Origin: UMGS973 sp964507795
Lineage (GTDB): Bacteria; Bacillota; Clostridia; Peptostreptococcales; Anaerovoracaceae
Direction: 5' to 3'
Length of the DNA: 46,722 nucleotides
Assembly (NCBI GenBank): GCA_964507795.1
Contig: CAZDQV010000005.1
Location: forward strand, 1-46,722
The notes beneath the pieces were generated by a model. The model was given only the letters and a program-made list of their open reading frames with translations, did not search any database and had not been told where the DNA came from. Numbering within the stretch: the first letter of the stretch is position 1; each line of letters starts with the position of its first letter. This document shows, piece after piece, positions 1 to 7,373 of the stretch. The position numbers and the translations under genes were made by a program.

Positions 1-1
1 G

Positions 2-1222
2 GCCGTTGTCTGGGTCATGATGATTTTTGCTGTTATTGGTATGATTTTTTCACTAAAAAACAGCGAAAAAGGTTTAGGTAGAGAATGGATGCTGGGTCTG
101 GAACAGATTGGAATCATTTCTTGGTCAGTATGCGGATTTATGACACTGCTTCCATACATCGAAATGCTGGCACAGCTTGTATTTACAAAATACTGCGGAT
201 TGTTTGGAGTTGATCCGTCAGTTCTGGCAAGCGGATTTGTATCTGTTGACATGGGCGGTTATTATCTTGCTAAAGATTTGTCCACATCAAATGAAGTCTG
301 GATGATGGCTACAACTTCGGGATATCTGCTGGGGCCTGTAATCTGTTTCTTTATTCCAATAGGTCTGGCATTGTTCCCTAAAAGAGACCATAAATATTTC
401 AGCTTGGGATTGCTTGCAGGTATTATGTCTATTCCTTTCGGAATATTTATAACGACAACTCTGCTGAAGCTGTTTAATCCGAAACTGCGTCCGGAAATCA
501 CCACTTCAGGAGAAAGTACAATGCAGCTGCATTATACATGGGACACGATTATTATGAATATACTGCCTATGGCAATTCTTTGTATTGTAATCGCAATAGG
601 TCTTTACTTCAAGCCCGATTGGGTTACAAAAATATTCTTATGGTTTGCTAATATTCTTAATATAATACTTAAGGTCGCATTTGTTTTGTCAATAATCAAC
701 TATTATACAGGAATATTTACAAAACTATTCGGTGATGCATGGAAGCTTCAGCCGATACTGGCCGATGAGGCGGATTTGTTCAGAGGCGCTGAACTTTGCT
801 TTGCAATAGGTCTGATGCTGTGCGGTGCATATCCTATGATTTATTGCATACAAAAGGCTTTTGCAAAACCATTGGAAAGAATAGGAGCAAAAATAGGATT
901 TACAAAATTAGGTGCGACAGCGATGGTGGGAACCATGTGCAATGCCATGGCATTTGTAAGATTGTTCCCTGATCTGAGACCTAAGGATAAGGTAAGAGGA
1001 CTGGCATTTGCAATATGTTCTTCATATGTACTTGCTGATGCACTGTCATTTACAATGAATTTCCAGCCTAACTTCTTTATTTTTATAACTCTGGGCAAAA
1101 TCTGCGGAGGTATTATAGCAATAGTGATTGCTGATCTTCTTGTTAAGAAAACTGTTGAAAAATATGAAAAAGAGGATCGTGCGACAGGAATTATTGGTGC
1201 AGACGAATATCTGGAGGCATAA
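2..1222 (+). CDS. eutH: EutH-family ethanolamine permease (5' end outside window)
   Basis: The reading frame is open from base 2, so the start lies upstream of the window. The visible 406 residues are very hydrophobic with about ten membrane segments. The segments VDMGGYYLAKDL (about residue 85) and GPVICFFIPIGLALFP followed by GLLAGIMSIPFG closely match my memory of EutH (CDMGGFFLAKEL; LGVLAGIVTIPIG), as does the C-terminal LGKICGGIIAI. EutH carries ethanolamine across the inner membrane. No eut enzyme or microcompartment gene is visible here, so the substrate could be another amino alcohol. The next gene follows without a gap, which suggests one transcript. Family assignment is firm; substrate is inferred. 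Confidence 0.85.
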   Translation, partial: AVVWVMMIFAVIGMIFSLKNSEKGLGREWMLGLEQIGIISWSVCGFMTLLPYIEMLAQLVFTKYCGLFGVDPSVLASGFVSVDMGGYYLAKDLSTSNEVWMMATTSGYLLGPVICFFIPIGLALFPKRDHKYFSLGLLAGIMSIPFGIFITTTLLKLFNPKLRPEITTSGESTMQLHYTWDTIIMNILPMAILCIVIAIGLYFKPDWVTKIFLWFANILNIILKVAFVLSIINYYTGIFTKLFGDAWKLQPILADEADLFRGAELCFAIGLMLCGAYPMIYCIQKAFAKPLERIGAKIGFTKLGATAMVGTMCNAMAFVRLFPDLRPKDKVRGLAFAICSSYVLADALSFTMNFQPNFFIFITLGKICGGIIAIVIADLLVKKTVEKYEKEDRATGIIGADEYLEA

Positions 1223-2041
1223 ATGATAATGAATACAGAATGGGACAAAGAGAAAAAGCACATTAAATTAGACACAGGGATAAATATGACCTATGTGGAA
1301 GGGGGCAATCCTGAAGGTGAAGCTGTAATTATGCTTCACGGATATACTGATTCATCAAGGGGTTTCAAGGAAATGATGAGAATCATGGCAGACAAATATC
1401 ATATGTATGCACTTGATCTAAGAGGACATGGAGATACAGACAAGCCGAAGCAGTTTGCGTATACTGTTGAGCAGCATGTAGAAGATGTTACATCATTTCT
1501 CAAAGAGATGAAAATAGAATCTTTTTACGGAGTGGGACATTCCATGGGAAGTGTTGTATTGCAGGGTCTTGGATTTTCACTGCCAGACCGCGTAAAGGGA
1601 CTGTTCCTTATATCAACATTTGCCAGGTTTCATCATGATGACAATGATATGAAATCCTTTAACGATATGTTTGACACATACGAAAAAACTCCGCCTACCA
1701 AAGAAGAATGGATTCCGAATTATAGGGCTTATTATGACCAAGAATTCCCGGACTATATTGAGGAAGCAATGAGCAAATGGCCCGGACATTGCTGGAAGGC
1801 AGGCTGGTACGGGCTGGAGACCATGGATTTCACCAAATTTGCATGCATGATTAAGGCACCTGTAATGATGGTATGGGGAGGCTTGGATGATCTGGTAACA
1901 GAAGAACATCAAAAAGAAATGATGAAACTGCTTCCACATGCCGATTACATAATATATCCTGATAACACGCATGAACTCAATCAGGAGATAACCGAAGATG
2001 TTACCAGTGATATTATGAAGTTCTTCAAAAAAATCAAATAA
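1223..2041 (+). CDS. alpha/beta hydrolase
   Basis: A 272-residue soluble alpha/beta-hydrolase-fold enzyme. The sequence shows the oxyanion-hole motif HGYTD (about 39-43), the nucleophile elbow GHSMG with Ser107, an acid at Asp222 (GGLDD) and the catalytic His250 (NTHEL). These form a complete triad. Similar proteins hydrolyse esters, lactones or C-C bonds, and the substrate cannot be read from sequence. The start codon directly abuts the stop of the EutH-like gene, with GGAGG at 1212-1216 inside that gene, so the two are probably co-translated. An ATG six bases downstream is possible but worse spaced. A role in releasing or processing the amino alcohol carried by the neighbour is only inference. 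Confidence 0.85.
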   Translation: MIMNTEWDKEKKHIKLDTGINMTYVEGGNPEGEAVIMLHGYTDSSRGFKEMMRIMADKYHMYALDLRGHGDTDKPKQFAYTVEQHVEDVTSFLKEMKIESFYGVGHSMGSVVLQGLGFSLPDRVKGLFLISTFARFHHDDNDMKSFNDMFDTYEKTPPTKEEWIPNYRAYYDQEFPDYIEEAMSKWPGHCWKAGWYGLETMDFTKFACMIKAPVMMVWGGLDDLVTEEHQKEMMKLLPHADYIIYPDNTHELNQEITEDVTSDIMKFFKKIK

Positions 2042-2300
2042 GATACTTTTGGGTAGGGTTTCTTGTATTTACACGAGGGGCCCTGCTTTTATATTGGGCC
2101 GGTGAGACAATTCATATACCAAAGTATATGGCTGTTTATACTTTTAACATGTATAATTGAACTAAGAGATATGTGAATAGTGAACTAAAGATTGTATACA
2201 GTAGCCAAAATATTCTCTATTATAATATCAACGGATTTATTGCTGATTCACTATTATATTATGCTACCTGGAATCAGCCGGATTAAATAAGGAGGTTAAA
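2042..2300. promoter_or_regulatory. Intergenic control region before the sodium symporter
   Basis: This 259-base AT-rich gap holds a dyad CATATAC-CAAA-GTATATG at 2113-2130, a weaker TATAC/GTATA pair at about 2138-2155, and a direct repeat TGAACTAA at 2158-2165 and 2181-2188 (23 bases apart). A TATAAT hexamer lies at 2221-2226, but I see no good -35 at 16-18 bases. AAGGAGG sits just before the ATG at 2301. The dyads are candidate operators. No strong terminator for the preceding hydrolase gene is visible. Confidence 0.4.
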
Positions 2301-4022
2301 ATGTTTAATTCATTTGGTTGGATTGTTATTTCATTCGTCCTATGTATGGCAATTGTTACTTACATTTCATACAGAAAAACAAAAGGCAGTGATTTGCAAT
2401 CTTCAACAGGCTACTATTTGGGAGGAAACTCCCTTGCAGGTATTGTTATCTGCGCATCTTTAGTAATGACAGACCTTTCGGCAGAACAGCTTGTCGGCAA
2501 CAACGGTCAGTCAGTATTTGTAGGTATGGGCGTATGGGCAACTCAAGGGTTGTTTTGGACAGGCCTTGTTATTGCCGGCCTGGTAATTCTTCCGGCACTG
2601 CTTAACGCAGGTGTTATCACACTACCACAGTTTTTTGAAAAAAGATTTGACAAAGCTACAAGAGCTATTATTGCAGTTGTAATGATTTTGTCGTACATAG
2701 TATGTTTTTTACCTGCAGCACTGTATGCGGGAGCTCAGATATTTGTAAATCTTATCGATTTGGACGAAATGCTTGGAGTATCAAGCTTCACAGCAATTGT
2801 AATTGTAATAATGTTGCTGCTTGCAATATCTTTGGGATATGTTCTATGCGGCGGAATGAAAGCAATTGCAGTCTCAGATACAGTTTTTGGCGGAGCAATG
2901 TTCGGACTTGGTATTATAATACCTATTGCATGCTTTGTGTTCCTTTCAACTCAGCTTGGAGGAGACGGATCTTTCCTCGACGGACTTGACAAATTCCTGA
3001 CTACAAGGCCTGAAATGATGAATGCATGGAATGAAGCTACATCAAACGAGCCTTGGTGGCCATGGCCGGTGCTCATTACAGGACTTCTGGTTAACAATGT
3101 ATATTTCGCAGGAGCAAACCAGTCAATTATACAGAGAGCTCTTGCAGCAAAGAGCCTTGCTTCAGCCCAAAAGGGTATGATTTTGGCAGGACTTGTTGAT
3201 TTCTTCAGCCCTATATTCCTTGTAGTGCCTGGAATATGTGCGGCACTTGCATGGCCTGGTGCAGACTTTGGGAACGGCGATTCAGTATTCGGTACAATCT
3301 CTCAGGCAATACTTCCAACATGGTTCCTGGGAATATATGCAGCCGTTTTGTTCGGTGCTATCCTTTCAACTGTAAACGGTTTAATAAACTCTATCCAGAC
3401 AATGTTTGCAATGGATATATACAAGCAGTATATAAATAAAGACGCAGAGGATCATCAGTGCGTTAAAATCGGAAGACGCTTTGCTATAATAGTGGCAATA
3501 TTCTCAGCATGCTTTGCTCCATGCCTTATCGTTATGGCAGGAGTTACAACATTTATTCAGTCATCGCTGGCAATACTGAATTCACCGATACTGGTAATAT
3601 TGCTGTTTGGAATATTCTCAAAGAAATCATCAGCCTATGCTGCAAAATTCATGATGGTGACACACATCGTAGCGTATGTGCTTTTGAATTATCTGCTGCC
3701 TATGGCATTCCCTGCATTGGGAGGGGTTCATTACTTCTATTGGACAGCAGTATTGTTTATAATAGATTGTCTGATTATGGTTGTTGTGTCAAAATTCAAG
3801 CCTCGTCCTGAAGACTTTATTGAAAATGCAGAGAGACATTATGAGGTTGATATGACACCTTGGAAATACAGAAAACATATGACAGTTGCAATCATAGCTA
3901 TTACAGTTCTGTTCTACTGTGTTTTCTCACCTTTCGGATTTGGTAAGGCAGATACTACTACATGGCAGCAGCACCTTCAGGAGGAACAGACTACAACCTC
4001 TCAGGCTGCAGATATAGAATAA
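2301..4022 (+). CDS. Sodium:solute symporter (SSS family)
   Basis: A 573-residue integral membrane protein with about 13-14 hydrophobic helices, the usual size of SSS (SLC5-like) symporters. The segment around residues 50-70 (SLVMTDLSAEQLVGNNG) matches the conserved helix-1 region of the SglT/sugar branch (…STEQ…G…G). A short charged tail follows the last helix. The family couples solute uptake to Na+. Candidate substrates include sugars, polyols, sialic acid and choline-like compounds, and I cannot choose. It has its own upstream control region and AAGGAGG ribosome site, so it is probably transcribed separately from the eutH-like pair. No truncation is seen. Confidence 0.85.
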   Translation: MFNSFGWIVISFVLCMAIVTYISYRKTKGSDLQSSTGYYLGGNSLAGIVICASLVMTDLSAEQLVGNNGQSVFVGMGVWATQGLFWTGLVIAGLVILPALLNAGVITLPQFFEKRFDKATRAIIAVVMILSYIVCFLPAALYAGAQIFVNLIDLDEMLGVSSFTAIVIVIMLLLAISLGYVLCGGMKAIAVSDTVFGGAMFGLGIIIPIACFVFLSTQLGGDGSFLDGLDKFLTTRPEMMNAWNEATSNEPWWPWPVLITGLLVNNVYFAGANQSIIQRALAAKSLASAQKGMILAGLVDFFSPIFLVVPGICAALAWPGADFGNGDSVFGTISQAILPTWFLGIYAAVLFGAILSTVNGLINSIQTMFAMDIYKQYINKDAEDHQCVKIGRRFAIIVAIFSACFAPCLIVMAGVTTFIQSSLAILNSPILVILLFGIFSKKSSAYAAKFMMVTHIVAYVLLNYLLPMAFPALGGVHYFYWTAVLFIIDCLIMVVVSKFKPRPEDFIENAERHYEVDMTPWKYRKHMTVAIIAITVLFYCVFSPFGFGKADTTTWQQHLQEEQTTTSQAADIE

Positions 4023-4114
4023 AATACACCTCTTTTTAGCAGATAACGGACTGTCCCTTTGGATGGTCTTTATCTGTTTCAGAGAAAATATCTTAATGAA
4101 AGCAGGTAAAAGCA

Positions 4115-5029
4115 GTGAATAGAATTGGCGAAAAGAATAAGCTTTATAAATTGACCGGCACACTTCTGATTGTGGCAGCTACAGTACTTTGGGGCAGCTC
4201 TTTTGCAGTCAGAAAAGCAGCCATGGCTGATATGGGACCGTTGATGTTTAATGCTTTGAGATTTTTTGCGGCATTTATTTTTATGCTGATTATATTTTTT
4301 TTACGAAGAAAATTTATAGAGCAGGAAAAACAGACAGATAATGCTTTTAGGGAGCAACTGAAAGCGGGTGTAATTATAGGGTTGCTTTATGCTGGAGGTT
4401 CTGTATTTCAGCAGCTTGGCCTTAATCTCGTTTCTGCAGGTGAGACAGGCTTTGTTACATCTCTTTATTCAGTCATGGTGCCTGTGATTGCAAGGGTTGT
4501 GTTCAAAACAAAAATACGCCCTGTTGTATGGGTTGCTGTTGTGCTTTCAGGCATGGGTCTTTATTTTGTGACAGGAGGAGGTATTACTGCCAATAGCGGA
4601 ATGCTTATACTTCTTATGTGTTCTTTCTGTTTTGCATTGCAGATTATAGTCATATCAAAATTTATAAAGTCAAATGATGCTTTAGTATTAGTAATCATAC
4701 AATTAGGTATGGGGGTTCTTGTGAATCTTGCAATGGCGGTTATAACATCAGAACCGTTTGAGACTGATATGATACAGGGAGCTATATTCCCGATTTTGTA
4801 TACTGGAATAATGTCTCTGGGGGTGGCAAATTTCTGTCAGTTTGCAGGACAAAGGAGGGTGTCACCGGCTGCTGCAGGCATAATATGCAGTTTTGAATCT
4901 GTTTTTGGCCTTTTGTTCGGAATAATATTGCTTGGTGAAACAATAACAGCGATGAAACTTGCAGGGTGCATGTTTATTCTGATAGCAGTATTGCTTTCAC
5001 AGCTTAAGCCCCGGAATGATGAAAAATGA
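4115..5029 (+). CDS. EamA/DMT-family transporter
   Basis: A 304-residue protein with ten predicted membrane helices in two EamA repeats (roughly residues 12-145 and 160-298). The N-terminus carries the typical LWGSSFAVRKAA signature, and the second repeat ends with FESVFGLLFGIILLGE, a hallmark of the drug/metabolite transporter superfamily. Members mostly export amino acids, nucleosides or metabolites; the substrate here is unknown. I chose GTG at 4115 because the nearest upstream ATG (4096) runs into an in-frame stop. The ribosome site is weak. The gene ends 14 bases before a strong bidirectional terminator shared with the minus-strand VOC gene. Confidence 0.85.
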   Translation: MNRIGEKNKLYKLTGTLLIVAATVLWGSSFAVRKAAMADMGPLMFNALRFFAAFIFMLIIFFLRRKFIEQEKQTDNAFREQLKAGVIIGLLYAGGSVFQQLGLNLVSAGETGFVTSLYSVMVPVIARVVFKTKIRPVVWVAVVLSGMGLYFVTGGGITANSGMLILLMCSFCFALQIIVISKFIKSNDALVLVIIQLGMGVLVNLAMAVITSEPFETDMIQGAIFPILYTGIMSLGVANFCQFAGQRRVSPAAAGIICSFESVFGLLFGIILLGETITAMKLAGCMFILIAVLLSQLKPRNDEK

Positions 5030-5042
5030 AATTCAGATAAAA

Positions 5043-5092
5043 CAAAACCAGAGAAGGGACAATAAAACCCTGCCTCTGGTTTTGTGTTTTTT
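5043..5092. terminator. Bidirectional rho-independent terminator
   Basis: An 11-bp perfect stem CAAAACCAGAG / CTCTGGTTTTG (5043-5053 and 5074-5084) with an inner AGGG/CCCT pairing is followed by TGTTTTTT on + and preceded by A-rich sequence that reads as a T-run on -. It lies between the converging EamA and VOC genes and can serve both. Confidence 0.85.
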
Positions 5093-5098
5093 ACTGAT

Positions 5099-5548
5099 TT
5101 ACATCTGCATCATTTCAATAACAACACCAAACGGATCTTTGAACATCATCCAGTAAGCGGTTCCGCTTGCTGCATCAGGAGTTTCCCATCCCATAGGTGC
5201 GGCAAAAGGATGAATATCATATTCTGCGAGTTTTTCGACAAAGCCGTGAATATCATCAACCATAAATGACATGTGTTCTTTGCCATTGTAATCTGACATG
5301 TCTGAGCCCTCAAGATCTCTTGAGTTTTCAAATTCAATCAACTCAACTTGGCTGCCGTCTGCACATTTTAGATGTGCGATTCTGTGAAGCACATCACCAA
5401 GTCCCATGGCTCTTGTTTCGTTAAAGTCAGTTACCCATTCACAAGGGCCGTCTGCAACTTCAAGACCGAGAACACCGTTGTAAAATTCTATTGCCTTGTT
5501 GATATCTTCAACAACGACTCCTGCATGAACAAAACCTAATACTTTCAT
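5099..5548 (-). CDS. VOC superfamily protein (glyoxalase / methylmalonyl-CoA epimerase-like)
   Basis: A 149-residue protein with two beta-alpha-beta-beta-beta modules of the vicinal-oxygen-chelate fold. Likely metal ligands are His8 in GFVHAGVVV, a Glu in the QVELIEFE strand, His in the KEHMSFMV segment and the final Glu in GVVIEMM. Members include glyoxalase I, methylmalonyl-CoA epimerase and ring-cleavage dioxygenases; size and metal pattern fit the first two best. It is the last gene of a three-gene minus operon (alcohol dehydrogenase, 71-residue protein, VOC), with AAAGGAG ahead of its ATG. A B12-dependent mutase-like gene lies just upstream on +, but a functional link is speculative. Confidence 0.8.
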   Translation of the reverse strand: MKVLGFVHAGVVVEDINKAIEFYNGVLGLEVADGPCEWVTDFNETRAMGLGDVLHRIAHLKCADGSQVELIEFENSRDLEGSDMSDYNGKEHMSFMVDDIHGFVEKLAEYDIHPFAAPMGWETPDAASGTAYWMMFKDPFGVVIEMMQM

Positions 5549-5569
5549 CGTAATTTCTCCTTTTTATAA

Positions 5570-5600
5570 GCATAACCATTGGAGAGGCCAATGGTTATGC
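5570..5600 (-). other. Intercistronic hairpin
   Basis: A perfect 13-bp inverted repeat GCATAACCATTGG / CCAATGGTTATGC with a 5-base loop lies between the 71-residue gene and the VOC gene. It sits just ahead of the VOC ribosome site and has no T-run on the minus strand. It more likely protects or separates transcript segments than terminates. Confidence 0.6.
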
Positions 5601-5607
5601 AAGCATA

Positions 5608-5823
5608 CTAATAACTTATCTGTTCAAGCTCAGATAAAACTTCTTTCATAATTTCAGGGTAGTCATCCTTGAATATTCTGAACAAAGTCTGATTCATATA
5701 ACTTGAATCCTCAGGAGTATCAGCTACAGCCGGTGCATACTTCCTTATAACTTCAACTGCTTGTGGAACTTCCATAGCCTCAAACAATCTGAGATTTGGT
5801 CTTACAAACTTCATAAATTTCAC
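5608..5823 (-). CDS. Small protein of unknown function (71 residues)
   Basis: I do not recognise a family. The protein is soluble, with no signal peptide or membrane helix, no Cys and no metal motif. It is predicted mostly helical, with a basic N-terminus (MKFMKFVRPNLR) and an acidic C-terminal half. It is very probably real: GGAGGTG stands seven bases before the ATG, and it starts only eight bases after the stop of the upstream alcohol dehydrogenase gene, so the two are co-transcribed. It could be a small subunit or regulator of that enzyme, but nothing in the sequence proves this. Confidence 0.65.
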   Translation of the reverse strand: MKFMKFVRPNLRLFEAMEVPQAVEVIRKYAPAVADTPEDSSYMNQTLFRIFKDDYPEIMKEVLSELEQISY

Positions 5824-5831
5824 CTCCGGCT

Positions 5832-6845
5832 CTATAATTCAATAATAATTTTTGATGGTAAAACGCTTCTGTCCATAGCGTGATCAAATGCCTGCTGACC
5901 TTCGCTCAGTTTGAATTTTTTACCGATGTACTTTGTAACATCAATTCTTTTATCAGCAATCATTTTTGCTACTTCTTCAAATTCAGGTTTTGTATATCCG
6001 TAGCTACCTGTAACAGCTTTTTCATCTTCAGTAAGGTCATAAAGATTCAGTGCTTCTCTGTCACCGGGAACCTCTGCAACGATTACAGCAGTGCCGCCGT
6101 TTTTCATGCATACAATATGTTCATTGGCATTTCTTACACCGCCTTTGATATCGATATATGCATCATATCCGAATTCGCTGCTTGCAAGATCCATGAGTTT
6201 GGTGTAAAAACCAGGCTCGTTACAGTTGACAAAAGCATCAATTACTCCACTGTCAAGATACGGCTGTGCTCTTTCCAATACAGCATCAGTAACTACAATT
6301 TTGCTTACTCCCTGTCCTCTTGCAGTTTCGGCAAGAAGTCCGGTAAGTCCGCCAACGCCGCTTATCAGAAGTTCCTGACCTGCTTTGATTCCTGATTTTT
6401 TAAGGGCATGATAAACTACTGTAGTAGGCTCAATAAGAGCACCTTCTTCAAATGTCATGTTTTCATCAATTTTGATAACATTGTAAGGTGGTACCAGCTG
6501 ATATTCAGCTGCAGCTGAGGAGCCACCTGTTCCGCGAAATACTGTTGGGCATAAATTTGTCAGTCCTGCCTTGCAGAATTCACATTTGTGACATGGATGA
6601 TTCGGGAATACCGCTACTTTGTCTCCGGCTTTAAGCCCTTCCATTTCACCCGGGTCTATTACTGTGCCGCTGTATTCATGACCCCAGATCTGACCCTCCA
6701 TGCTTCCGTCCATAAATCCGTGTTTATCTGTTCCACATATTGCGACTGCATGAATCTGGACCAGAACGTTTTTTCCGTCAGCCTCAGGTGTTTTTACTTC
6801 TTCGTAAAAAATTTCACCGGGCTTACCCATTCTTGATACATACAT
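5832..6845 (-). CDS. Zinc-dependent alcohol dehydrogenase (MDR family)
   Basis: A 337-residue medium-chain dehydrogenase of usual length. Catalytic-zinc residues are visible in AICGTDKHGF (Cys, Thr, Asp) and GHEYSG (His, Glu), near residues 36-62. Four structural-zinc cysteines lie in PCHKCEFCKAGLTNLC (about 88-103). The Rossmann dinucleotide motif is GVGGLTG (about 163-169). It resembles threonine/sorbitol dehydrogenase-type enzymes that oxidise secondary alcohols or polyols; substrate and cofactor preference are unknown. It leads the minus-strand operon with the 71-residue and VOC genes. Start chosen for GGAGG seven bases upstream of ATG. Confidence 0.88.
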   Translation of the reverse strand: MYVSRMGKPGEIFYEEVKTPEADGKNVLVQIHAVAICGTDKHGFMDGSMEGQIWGHEYSGTVIDPGEMEGLKAGDKVAVFPNHPCHKCEFCKAGLTNLCPTVFRGTGGSSAAAEYQLVPPYNVIKIDENMTFEEGALIEPTTVVYHALKKSGIKAGQELLISGVGGLTGLLAETARGQGVSKIVVTDAVLERAQPYLDSGVIDAFVNCNEPGFYTKLMDLASSEFGYDAYIDIKGGVRNANEHIVCMKNGGTAVIVAEVPGDREALNLYDLTEDEKAVTGSYGYTKPEFEEVAKMIADKRIDVTKYIGKKFKLSEGQQAFDHAMDRSVLPSKIIIEL

Positions 6846-7373
6846 ATATAAACCTCCATCTCTTGATAACAGAACTGAAAATCCTCAGTCTGTTTACAAT
6901 CATAAATATGTACTGCTAAAGCCCTGAGGCCATAGCGATATTGATAAGGCAATTATAACGGAGTTCCCGGAAAAGCAATATATCCCAATGTATATTCTTG
7001 GGGTAGCATTAAGTACATTTTTGTATGTGTGAGAGACAGGAAGGCACATTGGAAGAGTGTGATTGATATGATTTGCAGTGAAAACCGGCGATAATGCGGA
7101 GGCTGTAATGAAGAATATTAATCAGGCAGTTGCAGATAGCGCAAAACATTTAACTTGCCAGTGGAGATATAACCGCAGTCGAAGTATAATATACTGAAGT
7201 ATAACCGCTGAAATATACCATCTGGCGGCATAGCAAAGTAATTAAGCAAACTGATGCACTAAAAGTAACCATAAGTAGGTATATTATCGGTTGAAATTAT
7301 AAGATAATATATCCATAAGTGATACAGCGGAGAAGAATATTTCATAATAACAAAAAGGAGAGAAGTTTGCAGG
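6846..7373. other. 528-base divergent intergenic region
   Basis: This gap lies between the minus-strand dehydrogenase operon and the plus-strand B12 gene, so it should carry both promoters. I find no convincing full promoter. Visible elements are the dyad AGTATA-A-TATACT at 7183-7195, a second GAAGTATAA copy at 7196-7204, and many AT-rich TATA stretches (6980-7030). A stretch at about 7070-7190 can be translated as a short protein-like fragment (see findings). I looked for a cobalamin riboswitch ahead of the B12 gene and saw none. Confidence 0.4.

Noticed and set aside
2079..2105. Terminator after the alpha/beta hydrolase (GGGGCCC…GGGCC)
   Set aside because: The stem is only five pairs with no T-run following.
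4034..4085. CAGATAA…TTATCTG hairpin after the sodium symporter
   Set aside because: The pairing has a long, poorly paired interior and no T-run; too weak to call a terminator.
6846..7373. Cobalamin riboswitch before the B12 gene
   Set aside because: GCCAGTGG at about 7157 only superficially resembles the B12 box; the AGYCMGGAGACC-type core and P-stems are absent on either strand.
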